Below are positions 17,142 to 26,709 of a stretch of 64,000 bases of DNA, in pieces (position 1 is the stretch's first letter; each line of letters starts with the position of its first letter). The notes under the pieces were generated by a model that saw only the letters and a program-made list of their open reading frames with translations, had not been told where the DNA came from and searched no databases. This stretch comes from an uncultured Lachnospiraceae bacterium (GTDB taxonomy: Bacteria > Bacillota > Clostridia > Lachnospirales > Lachnospiraceae): contig CANPUE010000003.1 of assembly GCA_947577185.1 (NCBI GenBank), positions 62,001 to 126,000 of the forward strand. The letters are read 5' to 3'. The translations under genes and the position numbers were made by a program.

Positions 17142-17879
17142 ATGGACCGGGAGATTTTGTTTGCACAGGCTTTAGAGCGTGTGAAAAAAACTGCAAAGGA
17201 ACAGGGAAACTGTATCTCAAAAGAGCAGGTGGAAGAAGCGTTTTCCCTTCTTTCGCTGGGGGATGAGCAGTTTCGGATGGTATATGATTATCTGCACAAA
17301 CATAAGATCGGGATCGGAGAGCCAGTGAACCTCGATGATTATTTAAACGATGAGGAAGCAGATTATCTGGAAACCTATCTTCGGCAGTTACAGGAGCTGC
17401 CGGAGTTTTCCGAGGGTGAAAAGGAGGCGGTCACGCTTTCTGCCATGGCAGGGGATCCCGATGCGCAAAAGTGTCTGATCCAGATTTTTCTGCCGCAGGC
17501 TGCGGAGATCGCCAAACTATATGCAGGGCAGGGCGTGTTTCTGGAAGATCTGATCGGTGAGGGCAATGTGGCGCTCACGATGGCAGTCACCATGTTAGGG
17601 GCGCTTGAGCATGCATCAGAGGCGCAGGGAATGATCGGTAAGATGATCATGGATGCAATGGAGGAGTTGATTGCGCAGAACATTGAAGAGGCCGGTAAAG
17701 ACCGGAAATTTGCCGACAAGGTCAATCAGGTTGCTGATAAGGCAAAGGAACTGTCGGAGGAACTGCGCCGTAAGGTGACGGTCGAGGAACTGGCGGACGA
17801 GACCGGAATGAGCAAAAAAACGATTCTGGACGCAATGCGTATCAGCGGAAATAAGATCGATACCATTCAAATCAAATAG
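17142..17879 (+). CDS. Sigma-70-like protein lacking region 4 and a clear region 2.4
   Basis: A 245-residue protein; ATG 17142 follows GGAAGGGGTG. Residues 20-60 look like sigma region 1.1, 65-85 like region 1.2, and the segment AKLYAGQGVFLEDLIGEGN (about 130-148) like regions 2.1-2.2, which bind RNA polymerase beta-prime. The aromatic-rich part that melts and reads the -10 (regions 2.3-2.4) is not recognisable. A region-3-like helix pair follows (VTVEELADETGMSKKTILDAM), and the protein ends without the -35-reading region 4. It may bind core polymerase without ordinary promoter recognition. The call as a sigma relative is good; the function is not known. Confidence 0.7.
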   Translation: MDREILFAQALERVKKTAKEQGNCISKEQVEEAFSLLSLGDEQFRMVYDYLHKHKIGIGEPVNLDDYLNDEEADYLETYLRQLQELPEFSEGEKEAVTLSAMAGDPDAQKCLIQIFLPQAAEIAKLYAGQGVFLEDLIGEGNVALTMAVTMLGALEHASEAQGMIGKMIMDAMEELIAQNIEEAGKDRKFADKVNQVADKAKELSEELRRKVTVEELADETGMSKKTILDAMRISGNKIDTIQIK

Positions 17880-17881
17880 CA

Positions 17882-17901
17882 GGCCGCTGTAAGCGGCCTT
17901 T
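17882..17901 (+). terminator. Weak hairpin terminator after the sigma-like gene
   Basis: GGCCGC-TGTAA-GCGGCC followed by only TTT. Strong stem, poor T tract, so read-through into the next gene is likely. Confidence 0.4.
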
Positions 17902-17932
17902 GGCGCGTGGATGAAGCTGTATGGGGGTAATC

Positions 17933-18376
17933 ATGGAAGCAGGACAGATGGAATACCAGGAGAATGATTTTAAATATTATATGCAGGATGTCAGTAATCT
18001 GTATCTGGGAGCGTGCTTCCAATATCGGGAACTGATGGAACATGAGATGGTTCCCTTTAAATTAAAAAGCATTATTGAGCATTACATCATGAAAGATACA
18101 CAGATTGACAGCAGTACCTCGCTGGAGAGCCATTTTTATTATATCACACCAGATATGTTTTCGTATAAGACCTGGCAGCAGCTGAAAGCAAAGGTGAAGG
18201 TGTGTCTGCTGGTGTCAAAAAAACCGCTTTTTGGAAAAGAGAAAGTCGTATATCAAAGCCGTGTGATCCCATTGGACAAATTTGCACAGATGAATCTGGC
18301 GCAGAAGAAAAAGCAGGGGATCAAAATACAGGAGATCAGTGTCTCAAAACTGGCGCTAATGTCATTCAGTGTATGA
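17933..18376 (+). CDS. Hypothetical protein
   Basis: A 147-residue protein from ATG 17933, which follows GGGGG; ATG 17921 four codons upstream is an alternative. It is rich in Tyr, Lys and Met, with no signal peptide, membrane helix or metal-binding motif. A central SSTSLESHFYYI segment and a basic C-terminal third are visible. I do not recognise the family. It lies 53 bases behind the sigma-like gene with only a weak hairpin between, so co-expression is possible, and it ends before a strong terminator. Confidence 0.65.
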   Translation: MEAGQMEYQENDFKYYMQDVSNLYLGACFQYRELMEHEMVPFKLKSIIEHYIMKDTQIDSSTSLESHFYYITPDMFSYKTWQQLKAKVKVCLLVSKKPLFGKEKVVYQSRVIPLDKFAQMNLAQKKKQGIKIQEISVSKLALMSFSV

Positions 18377-18496
18377 ATTTGACGGATCGTGCGATAACTT
18401 AAACTTGATTTAGCGCGGAAACTACTTGATTTTGACAATCGTTTCTGATAAACTGACATTGCCTAACAAATTATGGTAAAATTCCCCTTTTACACT

Positions 18497-18536
18497 GAAC
18501 AGGTAGAAACGGTTTTATGTTTTTACCTGTTCTTTT
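18497..18536 (+). terminator. Strong rho-independent terminator
   Basis: A 14-bp stem (18497-18510 with 18519-18532, one G-T pair), 8-base loop, then TTTT. It separates the 17933 gene from the peptidase gene. The remaining bases between 18377 and 18662 hold this, the next promoter and nothing else I can support. Confidence 0.8.
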
Positions 18537-18552
18537 ATCATATTTTGTGTAC

Positions 18553-18582
18553 TTTACTATTTTTTGCAGGAAGTGATATACT
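18553..18582 (+). promoter_or_regulatory. Sigma-A promoter of the M16C peptidase gene
   Basis: TTTACT (18553-18558), 18-base spacer, TATACT (18577-18582), 80 bases before the start codon. Confidence 0.6.
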
Positions 18583-18662
18583 AGTATATCAGATCATTGC
18601 AAGACAAAAAATGGAATGACAATGGAATCAAAATTGAAGCATATAAAGAAAGGTAAGAAAAA

Positions 18663-21584
18663 ATGCAGATAGAACAATTAAAGGCCTACACGATACTGGA
18701 GAAAAGAACAATAAAAGAGTTAAACTCCGAAGGCATGATACTGAAACACAACAAAACAGGGGCCAGAGTCGTACTGTTATCCAATGATGACAAAAATAAG
18801 GTGTTCTATATCGGCTTCCGTACGCCGCCCAAAGACAGTACGGGGGTTGCACATATCATTGAACACACCGTGCTGTGCGGTTCCGACAAATTTCCGGTTA
18901 AGGATCCCTTTATTGAACTGGCAAAGGGTTCTTTAAATACGTTTCTCAATGCCATGACCTATCCTGATAAGACAGTGTATCCGGTGGCAAGCTGCAATGA
19001 CAAAGATTTCCAGAACCTGATGGATGTCTACCTGGATGCGGTTTTTCATCCGAATATTTATCATGAAGAAAAGATTTTTAAGCAGGAAGGCTGGCACTAT
19101 GAGATGGAGAGCGTCGAAGACGAACTTACGATCAATGGTGTCGTCTATAATGAGATGAAGGGTGCCTTTTCTTCTCCCGACGATCTGCTTGAGCGGGAAA
19201 TCATGAATTCACTGTATCCGCATACTTCTTATGCTGTGGAATCCGGCGGGGATCCGGATGTGATACCGGAACTTACCTATGGGGATTTTCTGGATTTCCA
19301 CCGGAAATATTATCATCCGTCCAACAGCTATATCTATCTCTACGGTGATATGGATATGGTGCAGAAGCTTGCATTTCTGGATGAGGAATATCTTTCTGCC
19401 TATGACGCGCTCGAAGTGGACTCTGCACTTGCAGTAGAACCGCCTTTTGAACAACCGGTGACGGTATATAAGGAATATCCGGTCATGGAGAATGAATCGG
19501 AGGAAAACAGCACTTATCTGTCTTATAATATTTCTCTGGGAGACAGTCTGGACCAGACGCAGTATATCGCGTTTCAGGTGCTTGATTATGTGCTTTGCTC
19601 GGCGCCGGGTGCACCGTTAAAGCAGACGCTGATTGACAGAGGGATCGGCAAAGATGTCTACAGCATTTATGAAAGCGGGATCAAACAGCCTTATTTCTGT
19701 GTGGTTGCCAAAAACGCCAATAAAGGGCAGCTGCAGGAGTTTACGGATACCATTATCGAAACCCTGCAAGAGCTTGTTCAACAGGGAATTGATAAGAAAG
19801 CGCTGCGGGCAGGGCTGAATTATTATGAATTTAAGTTCCGTGAGGCGGATTTTGGTTCTTACCCGAAAGGACTGATGTATGGTTTGGAGATGCTTGACAG
19901 CTGGCTCTATGACGATGCCCGGCCATTTATCCATGTGGAAGCGGATGCGACCTATAAAACGCTCAAAGAAGCTGTGGATACAGATTATTATGAGAAGCTG
20001 ATACAGGATAAGCTGCTGCACAATCAACATAAGACAAGGGTTATTGTAGAGCCTGTGAAAGGGCTGACGGGACGCAAAGAGAAAGAACTTGCCGACAGGC
20101 TTGCGCAAATCAGGGCAGAAATGTCAAAAGAGCAGCGAGAGGAAATCGTGGCGCAGACAGTGGCCTTGAGACAGTATCAGGAGGAAGAGGATACAAAAGA
20201 AAATCTGGCGAAAATACCGCTTCTTACACGGGCAGACATGAAAAAAGAGGCCGAGGGATATATCAATGAGGAGAAAAAAGTTGACGACACGGTACTTTTA
20301 TACCATGATGTTTTTACAAACGGTATCGGATATCTGCGTTTCCTGTTTGACCTGCGGCAGGTTCCGGAAGCGTTGTTTCCCTATGTGGGATTGTTGAAGG
20401 CAGTTTTGGGACTTGTGGATACCACAAATTACACGTATGGAGAATTGTTTAATGAGATCAATATACAGACGGGCGGGATCAGCCCGGTAGTCAATACCTA
20501 TCTCAATGCCGGGAATCTGACAGACTATACGGTTACGCTGGAGATCAAAGCGAAGGTGTTGTATGAAAATCTGGAAAAGGCATTTGCGCTTGTAAAAGAG
20601 ATCGTGACGGGATCAAAATTCGATGACGGAAAACGTCTGCATGAGCTGGCAGCAGAATTTAAGTCTCAGAAGCAGGCAAATATGATGTCGGCAGGGCATT
20701 CCCTCGCCGCAGTACGCGCCCTGTCTTATCAGTCCAAAACGGCGGCGCTTGCCGATCAGATTAACGGGCTTCCGTTTTACCGAATGCTGGAAGAACTGGA
20801 TCTTAATTTTGAAGACAAAAAGGAAGAACTGTCAGAAAACTTAAAACAGCTGGCGGCCTGTATCTTCCGTCCGGAAAATCTGATGGTCGATTATACGGCA
20901 CAGCAGGAGGGACTCCGCGGTATTGAGCCGCTGATCCGAAATTTTCGGGACGGTTTATGTCATGGACCCGTACCGGCACAGACCTATGAGCCGAAACCGG
21001 TTAAAAAGAACGAAGGACTCATGTCCTCTTCACAGGTACAGTATGTCTGCAGGGCCGGCAACTTTACCCATAAGGGACTTGCCTACACCGGAGCACTGCG
21101 GGTATTAAAGGTAATGATGGGGTATGATTATCTCTGGACACAGGTGCGTGTGAAAGGCGGTGCTTACGGCTGTATGTGCCAATTCGGCCGGTCAGGAGAG
21201 AGCTATTTTGTTTCCTACAGGGATCCGAATCTGGAAAAGACGATCGAGGTCTATGAGAAAGCGGCGGATCATATCGGGAATTTTGATGCGGACGAGAAAA
21301 CGATGACACAGTATATCATCGGCGCAGTCAGTGAGCTGGATATGCCGATGACGCCCGCGGCAAAGGGAATGTATTCTCTAAACGGTTATATGACACATTA
21401 TACGTTTGATCAGGTACAAAAGGAGCGTGATGAACTGCTCGCAGCGCAGCCGGAGACGATTCGGGCATTGGCAGATCATATCCGTGCATTTATGGCGGAC
21501 GACTGCCTGTGTGTTGTGGGAAATGAAGAAAAGATAAAGAAGCAGGAAACGCTGTTTGGAGAAACGGATTATCTGTTTCATTAA
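18663..21584 (+). CDS. Insulinase-family zinc metallopeptidase (M16C, PreP-like)
   Basis: A 973-residue protein with the inverted zinc motif HxxEH at residues 64-68 (HIIEH) and the distal zinc ligand Glu164 in YNEMKG. Two halves with related folds are joined by a helical linker near residues 480-530, as in the pitrilysin and presequence-protease group, which digest peptides inside a closing chamber. The C-terminal half has the R/Y-type contact region (VRVKGGAYGC, about residue 830). There is no signal peptide, so cytoplasmic peptide turnover is likely. Length fits M16C enzymes of Firmicutes. It has its own promoter and is 72 bases before a lipoprotein gene. Confidence 0.93.
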   Translation: MQIEQLKAYTILEKRTIKELNSEGMILKHNKTGARVVLLSNDDKNKVFYIGFRTPPKDSTGVAHIIEHTVLCGSDKFPVKDPFIELAKGSLNTFLNAMTYPDKTVYPVASCNDKDFQNLMDVYLDAVFHPNIYHEEKIFKQEGWHYEMESVEDELTINGVVYNEMKGAFSSPDDLLEREIMNSLYPHTSYAVESGGDPDVIPELTYGDFLDFHRKYYHPSNSYIYLYGDMDMVQKLAFLDEEYLSAYDALEVDSALAVEPPFEQPVTVYKEYPVMENESEENSTYLSYNISLGDSLDQTQYIAFQVLDYVLCSAPGAPLKQTLIDRGIGKDVYSIYESGIKQPYFCVVAKNANKGQLQEFTDTIIETLQELVQQGIDKKALRAGLNYYEFKFREADFGSYPKGLMYGLEMLDSWLYDDARPFIHVEADATYKTLKEAVDTDYYEKLIQDKLLHNQHKTRVIVEPVKGLTGRKEKELADRLAQIRAEMSKEQREEIVAQTVALRQYQEEEDTKENLAKIPLLTRADMKKEAEGYINEEKKVDDTVLLYHDVFTNGIGYLRFLFDLRQVPEALFPYVGLLKAVLGLVDTTNYTYGELFNEINIQTGGISPVVNTYLNAGNLTDYTVTLEIKAKVLYENLEKAFALVKEIVTGSKFDDGKRLHELAAEFKSQKQANMMSAGHSLAAVRALSYQSKTAALADQINGLPFYRMLEELDLNFEDKKEELSENLKQLAACIFRPENLMVDYTAQQEGLRGIEPLIRNFRDGLCHGPVPAQTYEPKPVKKNEGLMSSSQVQYVCRAGNFTHKGLAYTGALRVLKVMMGYDYLWTQVRVKGGAYGCMCQFGRSGESYFVSYRDPNLEKTIEVYEKAADHIGNFDADEKTMTQYIIGAVSELDMPMTPAAKGMYSLNGYMTHYTFDQVQKERDELLAAQPETIRALADHIRAFMADDCLCVVGNEEKIKKQETLFGETDYLFH

Positions 21585-21656
21585 GCAGGAAGCAGTGAGT
21601 GCAAAGCCGACGGGACGGGGAAAGCGAAAGCGTCCGCGGCCGGGGAGGAAATAAAT

Positions 21657-22691
21657 ATGAAAGAACGCAGGAAAGACAGGAAACATTTCTGGCTGGCCGC
21701 AGGTCTTATTTTGACTGCGGCGCTTTTCACAGGCTGCGGCAGTACATACAGCGATAAGAATGCCGAAGCCAAATCCGGAGGGGGCCAATATGCCTCGGCG
21801 GATTTCGCAGCGCCTGCAGAAGAGGCCGTTAAGACAGAAAGTATGGAGGCAGATACTTTTGAACAGGAAGCAGGCGGGCAGACACTGGAAGAGAATGCGC
21901 AGGTATCGGAGCGGAAGCTGATCAAAACGGTTGACCTTTATGTGGAGACAGAGCATTATGACGAACTGCTCGCCGGTCTGGAAGCACAGGTCACGTCACT
22001 TGGGGGATATATCGAATACCAGTACCAGAATAACGGGAGCAGGTATTCCGGCTATGAGCAGTTGCGCGACGCCAGCTTAAACATCCGTATCCCGGCCGCG
22101 CGTCTGGATGAGTTTGTGGGAAAAGTAGGGGAAGTATCCAACATTACGAATAAAGAGGAACGAGTGGAGGATGTCACCTTACAGTATGTAGATCTGGAAA
22201 GCCGCAAAAAATCGCTTACGACACAGCAGAAGCGGCTCTTGGAATTGCTGGAACAGGCACAGACGGTAGAAGATATCATTGCGATTGAGCAGCGGCTTTC
22301 CGATGTGCGCTACGAACTTGAGAGCATGGAGTCACAGCTTCGGACACTGGATAATCAGATTGATTACAGTACGGTTCATATGAATATACAGGAAGTGAAA
22401 AGAATCACGCCGACACAGGAAAAATCGGCCTGGGATAAGATGAAGAGCGGATTTGTGCGGACAGTTTACCGCATTGGGGATGATATTGAGAACGGCTTTA
22501 TCTGGTTTGTGATCAACATTCCCTATCTCATCATCTGGATCGTGATTCTATTCGCAGCCGTGCTGCTCATCAGAAGGATCGTCAGGAAAAGAAGACGTCA
22601 GGCTGTCTCCGGTAAGCGGGGCAGCGGACAGGAGATTCATATGCAAAAAGAAGAGGAAAAAGATGACAATGGACATGGAACAGAGCAATAA
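21657..22691 (+). CDS. DUF4349 lipoprotein
   Basis: A 344-residue lipoprotein: basic N-terminus, hydrophobic core and lipobox LFTGC (Cys23). A low-complexity acidic linker is followed by a DUF4349 domain (about residues 88-265) with a long coiled coil (SRKKSLTTQQKRLLELLEQ). A C-terminal membrane helix lies near 285-315, then a basic tail. DUF4349 proteins are envelope proteins of unknown function. The gene ends inside era: the two overlap by 29 bases, suggesting translational coupling. Confidence 0.85.
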   Translation: MKERRKDRKHFWLAAGLILTAALFTGCGSTYSDKNAEAKSGGGQYASADFAAPAEEAVKTESMEADTFEQEAGGQTLEENAQVSERKLIKTVDLYVETEHYDELLAGLEAQVTSLGGYIEYQYQNNGSRYSGYEQLRDASLNIRIPAARLDEFVGKVGEVSNITNKEERVEDVTLQYVDLESRKKSLTTQQKRLLELLEQAQTVEDIIAIEQRLSDVRYELESMESQLRTLDNQIDYSTVHMNIQEVKRITPTQEKSAWDKMKSGFVRTVYRIGDDIENGFIWFVINIPYLIIWIVILFAAVLLIRRIVRKRRRQAVSGKRGSGQEIHMQKEEEKDDNGHGTEQ

Positions 22692-23586
22692 GCAGTTTAA
22701 GTCAGGTTTTGCGACACTGATCGGAAGACCGAACGTGGGGAAGTCTACTCTGATGAACCGTCTGATCGGACAGAAGATTGCAATCACTTCCAATAAACCA
22801 CAGACGACCAGAAACCGGATTCAGACAGTATATACTTCGCCGGCCGGACAGATTGTGTTTCTGGATACGCCGGGCATTCATAAGGCGAAAAATAAGCTTG
22901 GAAGCTATATGGTGAATGCTGCCGAACGGACGCTCAAAGAAGTAGATGTAGTGATGTGGCTTGTGGAGCCGACGGACTACATTGGAGCCGGGGAACAGCA
23001 TATTATCGGACAGCTGAAGAAAATAGAAACACCTGTTATACTTGTTATCAATAAGATCGACACGGTAAAGAAGGAAGAAATTCTGCGTTTTATCGATATA
23101 TACAGGAAACAGATGGATTTTGCGGAGATCGTGCCGGTGTCAGCGAAGCGTGGTGATGGGACGGATGAATTAATATCGTGTGTTATGAAATATCTTCCGT
23201 ACGGGGAGGCTTTTTACGATGAAGATACGGTCACGGATCAGCCGGTCAGACAGATTACGGCTGAGCTGATCCGGGAGAAGGCGCTTCGCTGTCTGGAAGA
23301 AGAGATACCGCATGGAATTGCAGTTGTTATTGAATCTATGCAGTACAGGAAACATATTGTGAATATCGAGGCGACAATTATCTGCGAGAAGGAATCCCAC
23401 AAGGGGATCATTATCGGTAAGCAGGGACAGATGTTAAAAAAGATCGGGTCCCAGGCAAGGCCCGATATAGAAGAACTGGTGGAATCTCAGGTGAATCTGC
23501 AGCTTTGGGTCAAAGTGAAAAAAGACTGGCGGGACAGTGATTTTCTTCTCAAAAACTTCGGCTACCATTCAAAGGAGAACGAATAA
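22663..23586 (+). CDS. era: GTPase Era
   Basis: A 307-residue ribosome assembly GTPase. Motifs: G1 GRPNVGKST (residues 21-29), switch I region SNKPQTTR, G3 DTPG, G4 NKID, and a C-terminal KH RNA-binding domain (KGIIIGKQGQMLKKIG). Era binds 16S rRNA near its 3' end during 30S maturation. Start ATG 22663 follows AAGAAGAGG; later ATGs at 22669 and 22675 are possible. It is followed by the YqzL-like gene and recO, the usual Firmicutes order. Confidence 0.96.
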   Translation: MTMDMEQSNKQFKSGFATLIGRPNVGKSTLMNRLIGQKIAITSNKPQTTRNRIQTVYTSPAGQIVFLDTPGIHKAKNKLGSYMVNAAERTLKEVDVVMWLVEPTDYIGAGEQHIIGQLKKIETPVILVINKIDTVKKEEILRFIDIYRKQMDFAEIVPVSAKRGDGTDELISCVMKYLPYGEAFYDEDTVTDQPVRQITAELIREKALRCLEEEIPHGIAVVIESMQYRKHIVNIEATIICEKESHKGIIIGKQGQMLKKIGSQARPDIEELVESQVNLQLWVKVKKDWRDSDFLLKNFGYHSKENE

Positions 23587-23626
23587 AAGCAGATGGAAAA
23601 CGAATAGAAAAAACAAAAAAAGCGAA

Positions 23627-23651
23627 CCCTAATAGCATCAGTTGGTTAGGG
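23627..23651 (+). promoter_or_regulatory. Hairpin that can cover the ribosome binding site of the YqzL-like gene
   Basis: CCCTAA (23627-23632) can pair with TTAGGG (23646-23651), part of the ribosome binding site TAGGGGG at 23647-23653. No T tract follows, so it is not a terminator. Confidence 0.4.
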
Positions 23652-23659
23652 GGCTTAAG

Positions 23660-23890
23660 ATGAAAGAGACAAATTACTGGGACAGATTTCTTGCGACCGG
23701 GAGCATAAACGACTTCCTTTCCTACAAAAATCTGTCATTTGAAAATGCGGGAAATGTAGCAGGGAAAGAAACAGCAGCAGGGACAGATGTGAAAGACGGC
23801 AGGGCGGACGATCCTGTCACAGGAATGAGATCAGGTGGACATTCTCATGCAGGAGTATACAGAGATTACGGGAATGATTTTGAAGGCTGA
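23660..23890 (+). CDS. YqzL-like small protein overlapping recO
   Basis: A 76-residue protein starting at ATG 23660, six bases after TAGGGGG. The first 25 residues (W-x-x-F-x-x-TGSIxxFLxYK pattern) resemble the short YqzL family, found between era and recO in Bacillus and relatives. YqzL proteins are only about 45-50 residues; here the frame continues for some 30 residues that overlap the beginning of recO in another frame and look like low-quality sequence. The real functional part is probably the N-terminus. Its role is unknown. The overlap suggests coupling with recO translation. Confidence 0.65.
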   Translation: MKETNYWDRFLATGSINDFLSYKNLSFENAGNVAGKETAAGTDVKDGRADDPVTGMRSGGHSHAGVYRDYGNDFEG

Positions 23891-24494
23891 GCCGATCGGC
23901 GAATATGATAGAAGAATAGTGATCCTGACGAAGGAAAAGGGAAAGATATCTGCCTTTGCGAAAGGCGCAAGAAAAACGAACAGCAGATTTCTGGCGGCGA
24001 CCAATCCCTTTTCTTTTGGTCATTTTAAACTCTATGCGGGCAGAAGCTCTTATAATCTGCTTGAGGCGGATATCAGCAATTATTTTGAGGGACTCAGAAA
24101 GGATTTTGAGGGCGCCTGTTACGGGATGTATTTTTTAGAGGTGATGGATTATTATACGAGGGAGAATAATGAGGACAAAGAGATGTTAAAGCTCCTGTAC
24201 CAATCCCTGCGTGCGCTGATGCACGAAAAGCTTCCCGACAGGCTTGTGCGCTACATATTTGAGATAAAGGCGATGGTTTTAAACGGTGATTTTCCCGGAA
24301 TGCCCCAGGGGAAAAACTATGATGAATCAACAGGATATGCGGTGCATTATATCATGGCTTCTTCTGTGGAAAAACTCTATACGTTCACCGTAACAGACAA
24401 TGTGCTGGCACAGATGAAAGAAATAGCCGATGATTACCGGATTCGTTTCATGGACAGACCATTTAAGAGTCTTGAAATCCTCGATAATCTGTAA
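23847..24494 (+). CDS. recO: DNA repair protein RecO
   Basis: A 215-residue protein. ATG 23847 (eight bases after AGGTGG) gives MQEYTEITGMIL, the normal RecO start; GTG 23835 is less likely. An N-terminal OB fold covers about 1-80 with the typical GARKTNSRF segment, then a helical domain follows. The four-Cys zinc site present in many RecO proteins is missing: there is only one Cys (in the helical domain), so this is a shorter, zinc-free form. RecO helps RecA load on SSB-coated DNA. Confidence 0.9.
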   Translation: MQEYTEITGMILKAEPIGEYDRRIVILTKEKGKISAFAKGARKTNSRFLAATNPFSFGHFKLYAGRSSYNLLEADISNYFEGLRKDFEGACYGMYFLEVMDYYTRENNEDKEMLKLLYQSLRALMHEKLPDRLVRYIFEIKAMVLNGDFPGMPQGKNYDESTGYAVHYIMASSVEKLYTFTVTDNVLAQMKEIADDYRIRFMDRPFKSLEILDNL

Positions 24495-24502
24495 GATGCG
24501 TG

Positions 24503-24531
24503 TTGAAAATATTCTTTAAGTCGGCTATAAT
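24503..24531 (+). promoter_or_regulatory. Sigma-A promoter of the 24619 lipoprotein gene
   Basis: TTGAAA (24503-24508), 17-base spacer, perfect TATAAT (24526-24531), 87 bases before the start codon. Confidence 0.75.
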
Positions 24532-24618
24532 AGCTAAAGTATCTGAATTTGATCTGATGAAATCAAGGTATGGAAAAAGGTAATGATATGTCCGCTTTTT
24601 ACGGACGGAGGAGATATT

Positions 24619-25212
24619 ATGCGGAGAGGAAAAAGAATGGCTGCGGCGGCAGTGCTGGCATGTGCGCTGATCCTGACCGGCTGCGGCAAAGAGAAAACGC
24701 CTGAGATGGATACGGTTTCCATTCAGACGGACGGTTCGATCAGGCAGACGATCATTGGGCAGTTTGAGAAACATTATTATGATGTAGACGAACTAAGCAG
24801 CATGGCAAAAGAAAAGGCGGGCCGGTACAGTGATGGTGCGGAAGAGATTGTCTGTGAGTCGGTGGAAAATCAGGACGGGAAGATCGTGATTCAGATGGTC
24901 TACCAGTCGGGAGAGGACTATACCAGATTTAATAACAGGGAATTTTTCTGCGGAACGGTTGCCGAAGCATGTGCGCAGGGATATTCTTTTGGCGGGATGG
25001 TCGGAAAAGACGGAGACAGTATAGCGGAGGATGAAATCACCTCTGCGGGAGACAATCAGGTAGTCATCGTGCAGACAAAGCCCGGCGAAGAACTGGATGT
25101 CAATGTGTACCGCAAGATTTTGTATGTGAGCGGGGATATTACGCGTTCCGGCAAGACGGATGCGGTCATTGCCGGAAGTGAAGAAACGAAAATTTCCTAT
25201 ATCATATTCTAG
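24619..25212 (+). CDS. Lipoprotein of unknown function
   Basis: A 197-residue lipoprotein. ATG 24619 lies seven bases after GGAGG and gives a basic N-terminus, hydrophobic segment and lipobox ILTGC (Cys23). The mature part is acidic and probably a mixed alpha/beta fold, with the segment SIQTDGSIRQTIIGQFEKHYYD near its start. I recognise no catalytic motif. It has its own promoter and stands alone before glyS. Confidence 0.75.
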   Translation: MRRGKRMAAAAVLACALILTGCGKEKTPEMDTVSIQTDGSIRQTIIGQFEKHYYDVDELSSMAKEKAGRYSDGAEEIVCESVENQDGKIVIQMVYQSGEDYTRFNNREFFCGTVAEACAQGYSFGGMVGKDGDSIAEDEITSAGDNQVVIVQTKPGEELDVNVYRKILYVSGDITRSGKTDAVIAGSEETKISYIIF

Positions 25213-25279
25213 TATATTAGCATATTCTGAAATTTTCTATTAGTATAAATATCATTTTCTGATGAGGAAGGAGACAGTT

Positions 25280-26668
25280 ATGGAAAAAACAATGGAGAAA
25301 ATCGTGGCGCTGGCAAAGGCGAGGGGATTTGTGTATCCCGGTTCGGAGATTTACGGCGGTCTTGCCAATACGTGGGATTTTGGAAATCTGGGCGTGGAAC
25401 TGAAAAACAATATCAAGAAGGCATGGTGGCAGAAGTTTGTGATGGAAAGCCCTTACAATGTGGGTGTGGACTGCGCGATCTTAATGAATCCTCAGACATG
25501 GGTGGCGAGCGGCCATCTGGGAAGTTTTTCTGATCCGCTCATGGACTGCCGGGAATGTCATGAAAGATTCCGTGCCGATAAGATCATAGAGGATTACGTG
25601 GCCAATGAGGGGATTACGCTGGAAAGTTCTGTGGACGGATGGAGCCAGCAGCAGATGAAGGACTTTATTGAGGAGCACCAGATTGCCTGTCCTACCTGCG
25701 GAAAACACAATTTTACGGATATCAGGCAGTTTAATCTGATGTTTAAGACCTTTCAGGGTGTCACTGAGGATGCGAAAAATACAGTTTATTTAAGGCCTGA
25801 GACCGCGCAGGGTATTTTCGTTAATTTCAAGAATGTACAGCGTACTTCCCGCAAGAAGATCCCGTTCGGCATCTGTCAGGTGGGCAAATCGTTCCGGAAT
25901 GAGATTACACCCGGTAATTTTATTTTCCGTGTCAGAGAGTTTGAGCAGATGGAGATGGAATTTTTCTGTGAACCCGACACAGATCTGGAATGGTTCGCAT
26001 ACTGGAAGAAATTTTGCATTGATTTCCTGAAGAATCTGGGCATGAAAGAAGAAGAGATGCGTGTCCGTGATCATGATCCGGAAGAACTGTCTTTCTATTC
26101 TAAGGCAACTACGGACATTGAGTTCCTGTTCCCGTTTGGATGGGGGGAACTGTGGGGAATCGCTGACCGGACCAACTATGATCTGACACAGCACCAGAAT
26201 ACTTCGGGAGAAGATCTGTCTTATTTTGACGATACGAAAAATGAAAAATACATTCCTTATGTCATAGAGCCGTCCCTGGGTGTGGAGAGGCTTTTCCTGG
26301 CGATGTTATGCGGGGCCTATGATGAAGAAGAGATCGGAGAGGGCGACGTGCGTACAGTACTGCACTTCCATCCGGCGATTGCGCCTGTCAAGATCGGTGT
26401 GCTTCCATTATCCAAGAAGCTTAACGAAGGTGCGGAGAAGATTTTTGCACAGTTATCCAAAAAGTATAACTGTGAATTTGATGACAGGGGAAATATCGGC
26501 AAACGTTACAGAAGACAGGATGAGATCGGGACGCCTTTCTGCGTTACATACGATTTCGATTCGGAGAATGATCATTGCGTGACGGTGCGTTTCCGTGATT
26601 CCATGGAACAGGAGCGTGTGGAGATCGAGAAACTTTCAGACTATTTTGCGGATAAATTTGATTTTTAA
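25280..26668 (+). CDS. glyS: Glycyl-tRNA synthetase, dimeric (class II)
   Basis: A 462-residue enzyme. ATG 25280 has GGAAGGAG six bases upstream; ATG 25262 is less likely. Class II motifs are present: motif 1 around the [14 protein letters not shown] opening, motif 2 [25 protein letters not shown] (about 210-235), and motif 3 with [11 protein letters not shown] (about 332-342). A zinc-ribbon-like insert has C-x2-C pairs near residues 90 and 140. The C-terminal anticodon-binding domain is complete. This is the eukaryote/archaea-like alpha2 form used by many Firmicutes. No T-box leader is seen; only 67 bases separate it from the gene before. Confidence 0.95.
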   Translation: MEKTMEKIVALAKARGFVYPGSEIYGGLANTWDFGNLGVELKNNIKKAWWQKFVMESPYNVGVDCAILMNPQTWVASGHLGSFSDPLMDCRECHERFRADKIIEDYVANEGITLESSVDGWSQQQMKDFIEEHQIACPTCGKHNFTDIRQFNLMFKTFQGVTEDAKNTVYLRPETAQGIFVNFKNVQRTSRKKIPFGICQVGKSFRNEITPGNFIFRVREFEQMEMEFFCEPDTDLEWFAYWKKFCIDFLKNLGMKEEEMRVRDHDPEELSFYSKATTDIEFLFPFGWGELWGIADRTNYDLTQHQNTSGEDLSYFDDTKNEKYIPYVIEPSLGVERLFLAMLCGAYDEEEIGEGDVRTVLHFHPAIAPVKIGVLPLSKKLNEGAEKIFAQLSKKYNCEFDDRGNIGKRYRRQDEIGTPFCVTYDFDSENDHCVTVRFRDSMEQERVEIEKLSDYFADKFDF

Positions 26669-26709
26669 CGGCTGTGAAGTTTAGGAAGCATGGAGGATAG
26701 GAACAAGTG

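Noticed and set aside
25213-26709. T-box leader for glyS or alaS
   Set aside because: The gaps of 67 and 41 bases are too short and no GGTGG T-box sequence is present.
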